From Lactobacillus sp. (GTDB lineage Bacteria > Bacillota > Bacilli > Lactobacillales > Lactobacillaceae): DNA of 15,664 nucleotides. This document shows, piece after piece, positions 5,610 through 15,550 of the stretch. The notes beneath the pieces are model-generated. The model was not told the DNA's origin. It saw only the letters and a program-made list of their open reading frames with translations, and did not search any database. Positions within the stretch are counted from its first letter, which is position 1, and every line of letters begins with the position of its first letter. The stretch is from NCBI RefSeq assembly GCF_014803895.1, contig NZ_JAAVAU010000006.1, positions 178 through 15,841 of the forward strand, read 5' to 3'. Position numbers and translations under genes: made by a program.

Positions 5610-6659
5610 ACCCATTTTTACCAAATACTCTCCAATTTCAACCGCATTCCAAGCAGCACCTTTGAGCAAATTATCAGAAACTACCCACATATTAAAAGCA
5701 CCTTGGTTTTCATAATCAGGTCTGATTCTACCTATAAAAGTCTCACGCTTTCCTACAGCATTAATTGGTTGAGGATAAACTTGATTGTGAATATCATCTT
5801 CAACTATATTACCAGGAAAATCAGCAATTACCTTCCTAATATCCTCAGCGGTTGCATTTTTATCTTCAACTGTAAAGTAGATACTTTCACCATGAGAAAT
5901 TGGAACTGGGACTCTCACACAAGTAGCTGTAACTTTAATATCTTGAGAATTCATATCATTTAGCATAATTTTCTTAGTTTCATGAATCATCTTCCATTCT
6001 TCATGAGAATAACCGCTCTCTTCTAAGACATCAATTTGGGCAAGCAAGTTAAATGCTAAAGGATAATGTTTCTTGTCACCCTTAGTTGGTAAAATTTTAG
6101 CATCGGCCTGAATATCTTTACCATCTAAATAGTCTTGACTCTCTTGCTTTAATTCTTCAATAGCTGCTTGACCTGCTCCAGAAGCAGCTTGATAAGTTGA
6201 AACGATAATTTGCTTCAAGCCAAACTTTCTTCTTACTGGTTCTAATGCCATCATCATTTGAATAGTTGAGCAATTAGGATTGGCAATGATGCCATGGTGA
6301 TTTTTTAATTGTTCGCTATTAACTTCTGGAACAACCAAGGGAACATTTTCTTCCATCCTAAAAGCACTAGTATTATCAACACAGACAGCTCCACGCTTAA
6401 CAGCTTCTGGAAGAAACTTTTTAGAAACACTGCCACCAGCTGAAGAAAGCACTAAATCAATTCCTTCAAAAGATTCAGGGATAGTTTCTTCTACAATTAA
6501 TTCTTGATCCTTAAATTTTAACTTTTTACCCGCAGATCTTGAGGAAGCTAATAATTTTAAATTTTTAACTGGAATATTCGATTGTTCCAATTGTTCAATC
6601 ATCCGACGTCCTACAGCACCAGTGGCTCCTAAAATTGCTACATTATATTCTTTAGTCAT
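5601..6659 (-). CDS. asd: aspartate-semialdehyde dehydrogenase
   Basis: Reduces beta-aspartyl phosphate to aspartate semialdehyde with NADPH, the second step shared by lysine, threonine and methionine synthesis. The 352-residue protein has the nucleotide-binding loop GATGAVG at 11-17, SSAGG at 72-76, the catalytic Cys130 in NPNCSTIQ, the substrate-binding Arg249 and the His256 acid/base in [11 protein letters not shown]. Length and motifs are standard. It is the last gene of the riboswitch-led lysine operon: its ATG lies 1 base after the stop of the aminotransferase gene, and its ribosome binding site GAGGAAAG is inside that gene's end. Because threonine and methionine routes also need this enzyme, its control by a lysine riboswitch is notable. 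Confidence 0.97.
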   Translation of the reverse strand: MTKEYNVAILGATGAVGRRMIEQLEQSNIPVKNLKLLASSRSAGKKLKFKDQELIVEETIPESFEGIDLVLSSAGGSVSKKFLPEAVKRGAVCVDNTSAFRMEENVPLVVPEVNSEQLKNHHGIIANPNCSTIQMMMALEPVRRKFGLKQIIVSTYQAASGAGQAAIEELKQESQDYLDGKDIQADAKILPTKGDKKHYPLAFNLLAQIDVLEESGYSHEEWKMIHETKKIMLNDMNSQDIKVTATCVRVPVPISHGESIYFTVEDKNATAEDIRKVIADFPGNIVEDDIHNQVYPQPINAVGKRETFIGRIRPDYENQGAFNMWVVSDNLLKGAAWNAVEIGEYLVKMGLI

Positions 6660-6660
6660 T

Positions 6661-7848
6661 TTATTTACTTTCCTCGTTTAAAAACTCTCTCATTCTCTTC
6701 ATTGCTTCATTTAAATTTTCATCAGAAGCTGCATATGATATACGAACGTAACCCGCTCCACCCGGACCAAAAACATGTCCAGGGATAACACCAACGCGAC
6801 CCTTTTTAGCTAAATCTAAGGCAAATTGCAAGTCATCCTTGCCATATTTCTTAGGTATTTTAACAAAAATATAAAATGCACCCTGAGGATTAATTAATTC
6901 TAAATCCATCTCTTTCAAAGCCTGGTAGACAAAATCACGCCGATGAGCATAAATTTGGCGAAACTTTTCTGTATCTTCTAAACCTTCAGTTAGAGCTTCA
7001 ATCGCAGCAGCTTGGGATGCATCATTTACGCAAGTTACCATAAAGGCATGTACTTTCCCAATCTGCTTCATCGCTTCTTGAGGACCTGCAATATAGCCAA
7101 GCCGATAACCTGTCATAGCATGTGATTTAGATAAACCTGAGATATAAATTGTTCTTTCGGGAATAAAATTAGCAATTGAATAATGTTTAACACCATAAAT
7201 TAAATCACTGTAAATTTCATCAGTAATCACAAATAAATTATATTTTCTAGCTACTTCAGCCAAAGCTATAATTTCTTCTTTAGAATACTCTACTCCCGTA
7301 GGATTAGTTGGGTAATTTAAGACTAGGGCTTTGACAGCAGAACCTTCTTTTTGAATTACTTGTTCTAAATGTTCAGCCGTCAAAATAAAATTATCATGTG
7401 AAGTATCAACTAAAACCGCTTCAGCATCAGCTAATGCTGTTACCGGCCAATAAAGTGAAAAAACAGGGGTTGGAATAATCACTTTATCTCCTGGATTAGA
7501 AATTCCATTTAAGGCTGCACTAATTGCTTCAGTTGCACCTACAGTAATCGCAATTTCAGTTTTTGAATCATATTCTACGCCAATTTTATTTTTTAAGTAA
7601 TTGGAAACTACTCGACGCAGTTCAAGTTTGCCTAGATTTGGACTATAGTGTGAATCATTATTTTGAATACTTTTAACCGCTGCTTGTTTGACATGTTCTG
7701 GTGTATTCATATCAGGTTCACCCAGCGTCAATTTAATAATTCCTTCAATACTAGAAATTTCATCATCAAAACTTCTAATCCCCGAAGCATTAATTTTAGT
7801 AACTTTCTTACTTAAAGAGTTTGTAAGACTTTGAGCTAATTCTGGCAT
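6661..7848 (-). CDS. patA: N-acetyl-LL-diaminopimelate aminotransferase (class I PLP)
   Basis: A 395-residue fold-type I aminotransferase. PLP contacts are visible: Asn182 in NYPTNPTG, Asp210 and Tyr213 in TDEIYSDL, the Schiff-base Lys241 in [16 protein letters not shown], and the C-terminal substrate Arg369 in GYVRISYA. The family includes aromatic and aspartate aminotransferases, so sequence alone leaves the substrate open. The setting between dapB and asd, in an operon that also holds the acetyltransferase and the acetyl-specific deacetylase, points to amino transfer from glutamate to N-acetyl-2-amino-6-oxopimelate, the role of PatA in Bacillus. It starts 18 bases after dapB with AGGAG five bases before ATG. 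Confidence 0.88.
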   Translation of the reverse strand: MPELAQSLTNSLSKKVTKINASGIRSFDDEISSIEGIIKLTLGEPDMNTPEHVKQAAVKSIQNNDSHYSPNLGKLELRRVVSNYLKNKIGVEYDSKTEIAITVGATEAISAALNGISNPGDKVIIPTPVFSLYWPVTALADAEAVLVDTSHDNFILTAEHLEQVIQKEGSAVKALVLNYPTNPTGVEYSKEEIIALAEVARKYNLFVITDEIYSDLIYGVKHYSIANFIPERTIYISGLSKSHAMTGYRLGYIAGPQEAMKQIGKVHAFMVTCVNDASQAAAIEALTEGLEDTEKFRQIYAHRRDFVYQALKEMDLELINPQGAFYIFVKIPKKYGKDDLQFALDLAKKGRVGVIPGHVFGPGGAGYVRISYAASDENLNEAMKRMREFLNEESK

Positions 7849-7866
7849 AACTACTCCTATCTACTA

Positions 7867-8646
7867 CTAGAGGATATTTTCTAATCCTACTACTAATTGA
7901 TTCAACGTCCCCATCTTTTCTAAGGCAACTTTAACACCACTCATAAAACTTTGACGATCAAACGAATCTTGACGAATTGTCAAAGCTTCGCCTTCCCCAC
8001 CGAACAATACTTGTTCATGAGCTACATAGCCTGGCAAGCGAACTGAATGAATCTTAATCCCTTGATAATCACCACCACGAACATTGTCTAAAACTTCAAC
8101 TTCATCAGGAGAAGAAAGATGTGGCGGACGATTTTGGCTAATCATCTTAGCTGTTGCCAAAGCAGTCCCGGACGGAGCATCCTTTTTATCTGCGTGGTGC
8201 ATCTCAATAATTTCAACATCAGGGAAATACTTAGCAGCTTCCTTAGCAAACTTCATTAATAATACCGCCGACATACCAAAGTTTGGAGCAATTAAGCCAC
8301 CGACTTTTTCTTTTTTAGAAAGTTCAATCAGTTCACTTTCTTCTTGGTCAGTTAATCCTGTTGTACCAACAACTGGTGACATATGATGATTGATGGCATA
8401 TTTCACATTCCTATAAACTGCGGTTGGAGTCGTGAAATCAATCCAAATATCAGCAAAATGATCAGGAATATCACTTACTTGTTGAAAAATCTGAACATCG
8501 CTACTTAGGCCATATTTTTGAGGTTGATGGTTAACATGTGGAGCAAGACAACCGACAATTTCAAAACCGTCCATATTGTTAACTAGTTTCACAACTTTTT
8601 GACCCATTGAACCAGTAAATCCAGCAATTAAAACTTTTTTAGTCAT
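7867..8646 (-). CDS. dapB: 4-hydroxy-tetrahydrodipicolinate reductase
   Basis: Reduces the DapA product to tetrahydrodipicolinate with NAD(P)H. The 259-residue protein shows the dinucleotide loop [10 protein letters not shown] at 9-18, DFTTP at 70-74, GTTGL at 94-98, and the substrate-binding signature [15 protein letters not shown] at 148-162 with the proposed catalytic His150 and Lys154. Its ATG overlaps the end of dapA by 8 bases (ATGACTAA), so translation is probably coupled. Confidence 0.97.
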   Translation of the reverse strand: MTKKVLIAGFTGSMGQKVVKLVNNMDGFEIVGCLAPHVNHQPQKYGLSSDVQIFQQVSDIPDHFADIWIDFTTPTAVYRNVKYAINHHMSPVVGTTGLTDQEESELIELSKKEKVGGLIAPNFGMSAVLLMKFAKEAAKYFPDVEIIEMHHADKKDAPSGTALATAKMISQNRPPHLSSPDEVEVLDNVRGGDYQGIKIHSVRLPGYVAHEQVLFGGEGEALTIRQDSFDRQSFMSGVKVALEKMGTLNQLVVGLENIL

Positions 8647-9571
8647 TAACTTCTCCTCCTAAATCTAATGGCAATTCTCCTAATAATGCATCCCCATCAA
8701 GCCCCAAATTTTTAGCCAAACTAATTTTTTCTTCCTTATTAAGAGAAACTAATGGCAATCGGCAGTTGCCCATTTGGAAACCTTGTGCTTCAAGAAGTGC
8801 CTTAACTGGCGATGGTGATGGATACATAAACAAAGCTGCCATTCGAGGTGTCAACCAGCGTTGAAGCTTACCCGCTTTTTGCCAGTTTCCTTCATATAAA
8901 GCATCGTACATACTACGCATCTGCTTAGCATAACTGTGAGAAGCAACAGAAATCACTCCGTTTGCGCCTAAAATCCGTGCAGGCAGAGCTTGGGCATCTT
9001 CACCAGTAAATACTTGAAAATCACTATCTGCATGATCAACTACATATTCTAATTCTTCTAAAGAAGCACATTGTTTGATACCTTTAACATTAGGTAAGTG
9101 AGATAATTCAACAATTGTTTCCTGGTCCATCTTGACACCCGTACGACCAGGAATGTTGTAGATAATAATAGGAAGAGAAACGTTCTCGCTTACTGCCTTG
9201 AAGTGGGCAATCATGCTGCGTTGGTTAGGTTTATTGTAAGGGGGCACAACTACCAAGGCATAATCAATTCCAGAAATTTTGGCTACTTCGTTAGTAAAAG
9301 CAATTGTTTCTGCTGTATTATTTGAACCAGTTCCAGCAATTACTGGCACACGACCACCAACGATTTGACCAAATTGTTGATAAAGCATAATTTTTTCATC
9401 ATGAGAAAGGGTTGGGGTCTCACCAGTAGTTCCTCCGATAACAAAGCCATTTGATCCTTGATTAATCAAATAATTAGTTAATCTTTCTAAACTAGCAAAA
9501 TCAATCTCACCTTGATCATCAAATGGTGTTACAAGTGCTGTTAATAAATCTGCATGCTGTAAATCAGTCAT
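8639..9571 (-). CDS. dapA: 4-hydroxy-tetrahydrodipicolinate synthase
   Basis: Condenses pyruvate and aspartate semialdehyde, the committed step to DAP and lysine. The 310-residue TIM barrel has [15 protein letters not shown] at 46-60 with the catalytic Thr pair, Tyr138 in YNIPGRTG with the substrate Arg143, and the Schiff-base Lys166 in VKGIKQCA. Length is slightly above the usual 290-300 because of a C-terminal tail. Gram-positive forms are usually not inhibited by lysine, in keeping with control by the riboswitch. It overlaps the end of the deacetylase gene by 8 bases. Confidence 0.97.
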   Translation of the reverse strand: MTDLQHADLLTALVTPFDDQGEIDFASLERLTNYLINQGSNGFVIGGTTGETPTLSHDEKIMLYQQFGQIVGGRVPVIAGTGSNNTAETIAFTNEVAKISGIDYALVVVPPYNKPNQRSMIAHFKAVSENVSLPIIIYNIPGRTGVKMDQETIVELSHLPNVKGIKQCASLEELEYVVDHADSDFQVFTGEDAQALPARILGANGVISVASHSYAKQMRSMYDALYEGNWQKAGKLQRWLTPRMAALFMYPSPSPVKALLEAQGFQMGNCRLPLVSLNKEEKISLAKNLGLDGDALLGELPLDLGGEVND

Positions 9572-10724
9572 TTTGAGCCTTCATTCTATAAATCAAAAAA
9601 TCTTTAATTGCTCTAATTCCCTTATTAATACTGCTTTCATCAGGAGTTAGAGTAGCTGAATGTAATTGTGAATTATCGCCCACTCCCAGCCAAAACATTG
9701 TTCCTGGAAACTTAGCTAGCAAAAAGCCAAAGTCTTCACCGGTCATTGCTGGTTTCGTCTCAATAAAGTCAACTTTCGGATTTTCTTTCATATAAGAAAT
9801 AAATCGCTTGGTCAATTCAGGATTATTTTCAACTGGCCAGTAGCCTCCTTGATTGAGGTCAAGCTTAACTTCCATATTATAGCTATGAGCAATCCCCTCG
9901 CAGAGGTCCTTCAGCCGTTGGTCAATTTCTAAAATCATCGTCTGAGTTAAGCCGCGGATTGTTCCTTCAATATGAGTACGTCCAGCAATTACATTTCTAA
10001 TCGTTCCTGCTTCAACCTTACCCAAAGTAATCACCCCACTTTGGATCGGATCAATACTACGAGAAATTATCGTCTGAATCTGCATAATCAAACTAGCCGC
10101 AGCTACTACTGTATCAGTGGCATTTTGTGGAAAAGCCGCATGACCACTTTTACCAATCAAATCAATATTAACTTCTGTTGTTCCCGCAAAGAGCGTTCCC
10201 ATCCGGCAACCGATACTACCTGCAGGTAAAGCTGGATTATCATGTAACCCATAAAATTCATCTGGATGCCACTTACCAGAAAAAACACCTAACTCATAAG
10301 CACGTTTTCCGCCACTCTCACTTTCTTCAGCTGGTTGAAAGAAAAATAACAAATTATCCTGGGGTTGATTTTCACTAAAATAACTTAATAAGCCCAAGGC
10401 TACTGTCATATGAATATCATGACCACAAGCATGCATCACACCAGGATGAGTTGAACTATATGCTAGGCCAGTTTGTTCTTCAACAGGTAACGCATCAATA
10501 TCTGCGCGGTAACCGATAGTTCTTTGGGGTTTGCTACCATGAATTAAAACTAAAATTGCAGTTGGCAAACTTTCAGGAACTTTGATTTCTAAATAATCTT
10601 GCTTAAATTTTCTAATTTCTTCTATTAAGTAGTCGTGCGTTTGAAATTCCTGCAATGCTAATTCAGGAATTTGATGGAGGTGACGCCGAATTGTAATTAA
10701 TTCTGTTTCACTTAAAACTGCCAT
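9564..10724 (-). CDS. N-acetyldiaminopimelate deacetylase (M20 amidohydrolase)
   Basis: Removes the acetyl group from N-acetyl-LL-DAP to give LL-DAP. The 386-residue M20D-type protein carries the metal-site marks RADIDALP (73-80), MHACGHD (97-103), QPAEES (130-135), GLHDNP (159-164) and the dimerisation-domain motif [10 protein letters not shown] (191-200). The same fold serves hippurate and auxin-conjugate hydrolases, but the place between the N-acetyltransferase and dapA, overlapping dapA by 8 bases, fixes the likely substrate. The ribosome binding site is weak (AGAAAG before the ATG), and the start lies only 2 bases after the stop of the acetyltransferase gene, so re-initiation by ribosomes from that gene is probable. 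Confidence 0.92.
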   Translation of the reverse strand: MAVLSETELITIRRHLHQIPELALQEFQTHDYLIEEIRKFKQDYLEIKVPESLPTAILVLIHGSKPQRTIGYRADIDALPVEEQTGLAYSSTHPGVMHACGHDIHMTVALGLLSYFSENQPQDNLLFFFQPAEESESGGKRAYELGVFSGKWHPDEFYGLHDNPALPAGSIGCRMGTLFAGTTEVNIDLIGKSGHAAFPQNATDTVVAAASLIMQIQTIISRSIDPIQSGVITLGKVEAGTIRNVIAGRTHIEGTIRGLTQTMILEIDQRLKDLCEGIAHSYNMEVKLDLNQGGYWPVENNPELTKRFISYMKENPKVDFIETKPAMTGEDFGFLLAKFPGTMFWLGVGDNSQLHSATLTPDESSINKGIRAIKDFLIYRMKAQND

Positions 10725-10726
10725 GA

Positions 10727-11437
10727 TTATATCTTTCTCAAATCATCTTCTAAGCCGGTCTTACTAGTCGTCTTGTCATCAACATTCTTAACAAACTTAG
10801 CCGGTACACCAGCAACAACTGTATGCGGAGCAACATCATGGGTCACAATAGCGCCAGCTGCTACAACAGCACCTTCGCCTACGTGAACACCTTCGATTAC
10901 TACTGCATTAGCACCAATCAAGACGTTATCATCAATCATTACTGGCTCGGCACTTGCTGGTTCAATCACCCCAGCCAAAACTGTCCCCGCACCAATATGA
11001 CAATGCTTACCAACAATTGCGCGTCCGCCAAGAACTGCGCCCATATCGATCATTGAACCTTCACCGATTTCAGCTCCGATATTGATAATCGCACCCATCA
11101 TGATAACGGCATTCTTGCCAATCACAACTTGATCACGAATTAAGGCCCCAGGTTCAATACGAGCATCGATTCCTTTTAAATCAAGTAGTGGAACAGCAGA
11201 ATTACGGGTATCATTTTCAACACGGTAATCAGTAATCAAATTCTGATTTTCTTTTAAGAAAGATTTTACAATACTCCAATCACCAAAAATCACTCCAGAA
11301 TTTGCTTCAGTAAAATTTTGAATTTTCTGAGGAAATTTTATTTTATTTAACTCTCCCTTAATAAAAACCTTCACGGGCGTTTTTTTAGGAGCATTACCAA
11401 TGTAATTGATGATTTCTTTTGCGTTTAACTGTGCCAT
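10727..11437 (-). CDS. dapH: tetrahydrodipicolinate N-acetyltransferase
   Basis: Acetylates tetrahydrodipicolinate with acetyl-CoA, the step that defines the acetylated DAP branch. The 236-residue protein has a small N-terminal domain including [14 protein letters not shown] (41-54) and a left-handed beta-helix of hexapeptide repeats from about 92 to 215 (for example [49 protein letters not shown]). Length fits the acetyl rather than the longer succinyl enzymes. Lactobacillus annotations often call it dapD. It follows lysA after 14 bases; its ribosome binding site AAGGTGG overlaps the lysA stop. Confidence 0.95.
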   Translation of the reverse strand: MAQLNAKEIINYIGNAPKKTPVKVFIKGELNKIKFPQKIQNFTEANSGVIFGDWSIVKSFLKENQNLITDYRVENDTRNSAVPLLDLKGIDARIEPGALIRDQVVIGKNAVIMMGAIINIGAEIGEGSMIDMGAVLGGRAIVGKHCHIGAGTVLAGVIEPASAEPVMIDDNVLIGANAVVIEGVHVGEGAVVAAGAIVTHDVAPHTVVAGVPAKFVKNVDDKTTSKTGLEDDLRKI

Positions 11438-11451
11438 TTTCTTTTCCCACC

Positions 11452-12762
11452 TTAATTTAAATATGAACGATCTAAATGAACTAAATCTGCCAAGCTTTCG
11501 CGTTCAACTACTAATTTAGCTTGACCCTTTTCTGCAAAAACAACTGCTGGCCGTGGATTACGATTATAATTTGAAGCCATTGAATAGCCATATGCCCCAG
11601 TATCTAGCATTACCAAGACATCGCCAGGCTGCGTGCGAGCTAATGGTTGTTTCTGGGCTAAAATATCACCGGACTCACAATACTTCCCGGCAATTCTTAC
11701 AGTTTCAACGTTTTCTGCTTGTGGGTCTCTAGCTAAAACGGTCTCGTATTCTGCTTGATAAAGTGCCGGACGAATATTATCGCCCATCCCACCATCGACA
11801 GTCACATAAGGTATCAAACCTTCCACATCTTTACGACTACCAACTGAATAAAGATTATAGCCAGCCGGTCCCACAATTGAACGTCCAGGTTCGATATCAA
11901 TCTCAGGCAATGATAAGTGATAGCTTAAACTTTCATGTTTAATAGTTTCAATAATTGCTTTCACAAAATCTTCGGGTTTCAATGGATTATCACTGTCCAC
12001 ATACTTAATCCCAAAACCACCACCAACATTGATAAGCTGACTCTCATAACCAAACTTATCACGCCAATGAGCGGCAACTTCAACCAATTTTTTGGCGGCC
12101 ATCTGAAAACCGTTTAATTCGAAAATTTGCGAACCAATATGGGCGTGTAAACCTAACATCTTCATTCGTGGATTAGCTAACACCTGTTCCAAAGCTTGGT
12201 CAGCTTGGCCAGAGGCTAAGTCAAACCCAAACTTACTATCTACTTGGCCAGTTTGATCATATTCATGTGTGTGAGCAGAAATTCCAGGAGTAATTCTTAA
12301 TACCACATTCATCTGACTATCTTTTTCTTCCAAGATTTCACTCAACAACTTAATCTCATAAAAATTGTCAATTATAATCTTGCCTACATGATGATCTACA
12401 GCCATTTCTAACTCTTGGCGTGACTTATTATTGCCATGAAAACTAACTCGTTCCATGGGAAAATTCGCCTGGATAGCTGTATATAACTCGCCACCCGAAA
12501 CCACATCGCAGTAGGCTCCTTCTTGTTCACAAACTTGATACATAGCAATTGTCGCAAAGGCTTTACTTGCATAACTTACTGCGTACTCAACATTTTCTTC
12601 TTCAAAAACTTGCTTAAAAGCTCTAATTTGCTTTCTAATTTTTTCAACATCATAAACAACAAGTGGAGTACCAAAATTTTGAGCTAATTCTAAACTGTCC
12701 ACGCCACCAATTGTTAAGTGGCCGGCTGCATTAATCTGGTCTGGTTTAATTTGTGAATTCAT
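11452..12762 (-). CDS. lysA: diaminopimelate decarboxylase
   Basis: Decarboxylates meso-DAP to L-lysine with PLP. The 436-residue fold-type III protein has the PLP Lys67 in SYASKAF, His208 in HAHIGSQI, the phosphate-binding GGGFG at 247-251, EPGRSIV at 291-297, the Cys362-Glu363 pair in KYCESGD and Tyr391 in TGAYGYSM, all expected for LysA. The frame is open 17 codons further up, to an ATG at 12813, but that ATG sits in the riboswitch terminator stem and has no ribosome binding site; the ATG at 12762 has AAAGGAG at 6 bases. It is the first gene of the riboswitch-controlled operon. The ribosome binding site can pair with an upstream anti-site (see 12767-12793), a possible second control level. 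Confidence 0.97.
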   Translation of the reverse strand: MNSQIKPDQINAAGHLTIGGVDSLELAQNFGTPLVVYDVEKIRKQIRAFKQVFEEENVEYAVSYASKAFATIAMYQVCEQEGAYCDVVSGGELYTAIQANFPMERVSFHGNNKSRQELEMAVDHHVGKIIIDNFYEIKLLSEILEEKDSQMNVVLRITPGISAHTHEYDQTGQVDSKFGFDLASGQADQALEQVLANPRMKMLGLHAHIGSQIFELNGFQMAAKKLVEVAAHWRDKFGYESQLINVGGGFGIKYVDSDNPLKPEDFVKAIIETIKHESLSYHLSLPEIDIEPGRSIVGPAGYNLYSVGSRKDVEGLIPYVTVDGGMGDNIRPALYQAEYETVLARDPQAENVETVRIAGKYCESGDILAQKQPLARTQPGDVLVMLDTGAYGYSMASNYNRNPRPAVVFAEKGQAKLVVERESLADLVHLDRSYLN

Positions 12763-12766
12763 TGTA

Positions 12767-12793
12767 TTCTCCTTTAGTTCTTTATGAGGAGAA
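12767..12793 (-). promoter_or_regulatory. hairpin that can mask the lysA ribosome binding site
   Basis: On the minus strand TTCTCCT (12787-12793) is exactly complementary to AGGAGAA (12767-12773), with a 13-base loop. The second arm contains the lysA ribosome binding site. It follows the riboswitch terminator by eight bases. Confidence 0.5.
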
Positions 12794-12800
12794 GCGCCAA

Positions 12801-12842
12801 TAAAAAAATCCATTGCTTGTAGCGTCTAACAAACAATGGATT
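12801..12842 (-). terminator. riboswitch expression-platform terminator
   Basis: On the minus strand arms 12829-12842 and 12807-12820 form a 14-bp stem with one G-U pair and an 8-base loop, followed by a run of T. The 5' arm partly overlaps an alternative short stem GATTAA/TTAATC (12839-12857) that could act as antiterminator in the absence of lysine. Confidence 0.92.
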
Positions 12843-12862
12843 AATTCATTCTTAATCTTATG

Positions 12863-13027
12863 ATCGATAGCGCTCCGCGATTGTTTCGCGACAGTCCGTA
12901 ATCTCTTAAACTACGGCCCAGCATGAATAGTTGGCTCTATTCACACTTCGGCAGCCTTCCCTTTCACAATTGATCATCACCTTGCCAGACTCCCAATTGT
13001 TAATCTTGTTAGCTGCGCCTCTTCGAT
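12863..13027 (-). ncRNA. lysine riboswitch (L box) aptamer
   Basis: The minus-strand RNA contains the conserved lysine-aptamer blocks in order: AAGAGGCGC, GGGAGTCTGGC, GGGAAGGCTGCCGAAG, GCTGGGCCG, GGACTGTCGCG and GGAGCGCTATC. ATCGA (13023-13027) pairs with TCGAT (12863-12867) to close P1. The aptamer begins about two bases after the predicted transcript start and is followed by an intrinsic terminator, so lysine should switch off lysA-asd by early termination. With the terminator and the lysA leader it accounts for the 415-base gene-free stretch between lysA and lysC. Confidence 0.95.
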
Positions 13028-13035
13028 TTGAATAC

Positions 13036-13064
13036 ATTCTAGCTTTATATTAAAAAATAGTCAA
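13036..13064 (-). promoter_or_regulatory. promoter of the lysine operon
   Basis: TTGACT (13059-13064) and TAGAAT (13036-13041) on the minus strand, each 5 of 6 to consensus, with a 17-base spacer. The start falls just before the riboswitch P1 stem. Confidence 0.9.
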
Positions 13065-13091
13065 CACTATTTCGGATTTTTTTAATTTTTA

Positions 13092-13119
13092 TTGCAGATT
13101 CAAAAAACTGTGTTAGAAT
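13092..13119 (+). promoter_or_regulatory. promoter of lysC-dapF
   Basis: TTGCAG (13092-13097), 16-base spacer, TAGAAT (13114-13119) with an extended -10 TG. The -35 boxes of the two divergent promoters are 27 bp apart. TTAGAA/TTCTAA (13113-13118 and 13134-13139) is an inverted repeat over the expected start. The leader of about 50 bases shows no riboswitch. Confidence 0.7.
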
Positions 13120-13177
13120 TCAGTTAAAATATTTTCTAAATTGTTTAATTAATAATTTCCAGAAAGAAGGATTCCTA

Positions 13178-14536
13178 GTGAAGATTGTAAAATTTGGTGG
13201 TAGCTCCTTAGCTACCGGTGAACAAGTACAACACGCACTCGATATTGTATTAGCTGATAATAAAAGGCAAGTAGTTGTCGTTTCCGCTCCCGGTAAACGG
13301 TATAAAGATGACATTAAGGTAACCGATCTTTTAATTAAGTACGCTAATCAAACACTTAAAAATGAGGATACTAGCCAAATAAAAAATGCAATCTTTGCCC
13401 GCTATGAAGAAATTGGTCATTATTTTGGATTAAAAGATAATGAACTAGAAGTTATTAATCATATTCTTTCTCAATTACCCCAGCAAACATATCCAACTAA
13501 CGACTATCTCTTAGCTAACTTTAAAGCACATGGCGAAAGATTAAATGCTCGCTTAGTTGCCATGATTTTAAAACATCAAAATATTAAGGCTCGCTATCTT
13601 GACCCTCTTGACGTTGGTCTCACAGTAACTGGTGAACCTAATGATGCTACAGTAAGTCCCGAAACTTATGTGGCGCTTGATAAAGTAGAAATTAAGTCCG
13701 ATGAAAAAATTATCTTCCCCGGATTTTTCGGAATTACCCCCTCTGGTCATATAGCAACTTTTTCTCGTGGTGGCTCTGATATTACGGGAGCGATTTTAGC
13801 TAGAGGATTACATGCTGATTTATACGAAAATTTTACTGATGTTAACGGAATTTTTGCTGCTAATCCTAATATCATTTCTCATCCTCAATCAATTAAAACA
13901 ATGACTTATCGAGAGATGCGAGAATTGTCATATGCAGGTTTCTCAGTCTTCCACGATGAAGCCTTAATTCCCGCAATTCAAGGTGGTATTAAGATTAATG
14001 TTAAAAATACCAACGATCCGGAAAATCCCGGCACAATGATCGTCCCTGAAAAAGACTTCTCACCTGACCACATGATCACCGGCGTTGCTAGTCAAAAGCA
14101 CTTCTCAGCACTTTATTTGCATAAGTATTTACTTAATAAAGAAGCTGGTTTTACCTTGAGAATTCTACAGATTTTGTCTAATCATAATATCTCTTATGAA
14201 CACATGCCTTCTGGGATTGATGACATCACGATCATCTTTGACCGTGACTTTTTGAATGACCAATTGATCGACATGATTTGTAATGAAATCCAATCGACTG
14301 TTAATCCTGATCAACTAGAATGGATTGAAGATTATGCCATTATCATGGTCGTCGGTGAAGGGATGCGGCTGCACCACAATATCAGTAGCGAGATGATTGG
14401 TTGCCTAGCTAAAAATAAAATCTACCCTCGCATGATTAACCAAGGTGCTTCCCAGATTTCTATCATGATTGGTACAAAAAAAGAAGATGCTGACCAAGCA
14501 GTTAAAAATATCTACCAACAATTTTTTAAGGAGTAA
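13178..14536 (+). CDS. lysC: aspartate kinase
   Basis: Phosphorylates aspartate, the first step of the aspartate-family pathway. The 452-residue monofunctional enzyme has the kinase signature KFGGSS at 5-10, GERLNA at 119-124, and FSRGGSD at 195-201, followed by two ACT domains at about 300-380 and 385-450; VVGEGMR and MINQGASQISIMIG mark the second. Size resembles the class III enzymes of Bacillus (YclM) and E. coli LysC rather than the 400-residue forms with an internal start. The ACT domains imply feedback inhibition, but the effector (lysine, threonine or both) cannot be read here. The start is GTG, supported by AGAAAGAAGG 7 bases upstream. It is divergent from the riboswitch operon and forms a unit with dapF, 4 bases downstream. 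Confidence 0.96.
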   Translation: MKIVKFGGSSLATGEQVQHALDIVLADNKRQVVVVSAPGKRYKDDIKVTDLLIKYANQTLKNEDTSQIKNAIFARYEEIGHYFGLKDNELEVINHILSQLPQQTYPTNDYLLANFKAHGERLNARLVAMILKHQNIKARYLDPLDVGLTVTGEPNDATVSPETYVALDKVEIKSDEKIIFPGFFGITPSGHIATFSRGGSDITGAILARGLHADLYENFTDVNGIFAANPNIISHPQSIKTMTYREMRELSYAGFSVFHDEALIPAIQGGIKINVKNTNDPENPGTMIVPEKDFSPDHMITGVASQKHFSALYLHKYLLNKEAGFTLRILQILSNHNISYEHMPSGIDDITIIFDRDFLNDQLIDMICNEIQSTVNPDQLEWIEDYAIIMVVGEGMRLHHNISSEMIGCLAKNKIYPRMINQGASQISIMIGTKKEDADQAVKNIYQQFFKE

Positions 14537-14540
14537 AAAA

Positions 14541-15539
14541 ATGCAATTATTAAAAGTTCATGGCTCACAAAACCAATTTTTTATTCTTGACCAAACCGAA
14601 TTAAATCAACAATTCGACAATGAAGAATTATCACAACTTGCGCAGAAAATCACTGACCCTGATACTGGCTTGCTTGGTGGAAGCGATGGTGTGCTGGTCG
14701 TTAACGCTCCTACTCGCCCTGGTGCTCTTGGTCAAATGCGCGTTATTAACGCTGATGGTAGCGAAGCTTCAATGTGTGGAAATGGCCTGCGGACGGTAGC
14801 ACGCTATCTTTCTGAAAAATATCACCAAGACGAATTTGACGTTGATACTCTCAAAACCAACCTTCATGTTAGCAAGCAACCTGACTTGGCCAGCGGCGTA
14901 CCAACTTTTGGTGTAGAAATATCTCCAGTTAAGTTTGATCAAAAAGACCTTCCTTTTACTAACTTGGGTCATCAAAGAATTATCGACCAATTCGTACCTG
15001 AACTCTATCCCGGCTTGAAGTTCACTTCAATCGCCGTCCCTAACCCCCACTTGATTAGCTTCACCAGCCACAAGGTAATCATGAGTGATATCCTTGGCTC
15101 TCTTGGTAAGGCATTGAATAGTGATAACCCTTACTACTATGATGGCGTGAACGTGAACTTCGCTCAAATTCTTGGTAAAAATCAACTCTTCGTGAGAACT
15201 TACGAACGTGGCGTGGGTTTCACTAATGCTTGTGGTACAGGGATGTCCGCTACCTCGCTTGCCTTGTGTTTAACTCATCCTGATATGGGGGACTTAGGCA
15301 AGCCGATTACGGTCTATAATCCTGGCGGCATGGTCAAAGTGACAGTCCATTACGACCATCAACACTACTGGATGGATTTGATTGGCAATGCCACTTTCAC
15401 TGATAGAATTAAGATTAGTGAAGTTGATTTGCATAAGTTGGACTTCTCCAATGTTGAAATTAGTTCAACTGGTGAACAAGCTGATTATGAAAAATTCGTA
15501 AATGAATTGCCAAACTTTGATAGTTTTGAAAAAATTTAG
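14541..15539 (+). CDS. dapF: diaminopimelate epimerase
   Basis: Converts LL-DAP to meso-DAP without cofactor, using two cysteines. In this 332-residue protein they are Cys79 in ADGSEASMCGNGLR and Cys231 in TNACGTGMSA, the two family signatures. It is longer than many bacterial forms (about 275) through a C-terminal tail rich in acidic residues after about 290, and insertions such as 100-130. The start is the ATG at 14541 with AAGGAG 7 bases upstream; the frame open to 14469 only overlaps lysC. Base composition is visibly richer in G+C (about 50% in several 60-base samples) than asd, patA or the 5' half of lysC (about 25-35%). Confidence 0.96.
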   Translation: MQLLKVHGSQNQFFILDQTELNQQFDNEELSQLAQKITDPDTGLLGGSDGVLVVNAPTRPGALGQMRVINADGSEASMCGNGLRTVARYLSEKYHQDEFDVDTLKTNLHVSKQPDLASGVPTFGVEISPVKFDQKDLPFTNLGHQRIIDQFVPELYPGLKFTSIAVPNPHLISFTSHKVIMSDILGSLGKALNSDNPYYYDGVNVNFAQILGKNQLFVRTYERGVGFTNACGTGMSATSLALCLTHPDMGDLGKPITVYNPGGMVKVTVHYDHQHYWMDLIGNATFTDRIKISEVDLHKLDFSNVEISSTGEQADYEKFVNELPNFDSFEKI

Positions 15540-15550
15540 ATGAAACAAAG

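Noticed and set aside
8084..8386. Plus-strand open frame of 100 codons inside dapB
   Set aside because: Antisense shadow of a well-conserved gene with no family features. The same holds for the other short frames opposite the FMN enzyme, asd, the deacetylase, the acetyltransferase, lysA and dapF.
10727..11437. Succinyl-type DapD
   Set aside because: The protein is shorter than succinyl enzymes, has the N-terminal domain of acetyl enzymes, and its neighbour is an M20D deacetylase rather than a DapE desuccinylase.
13120..13314. Minus-strand open frame of 64 codons overlapping the lysC start
   Set aside because: It is antisense to the conserved kinase N-terminus, has a composition unlike the other proteins, and no ribosome binding site.
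14469..14540. Longer dapF start inside lysC
   Set aside because: The inner ATG has AAGGAG 7 bases upstream and family members begin at this point (MQLLKVHGSQNQF).
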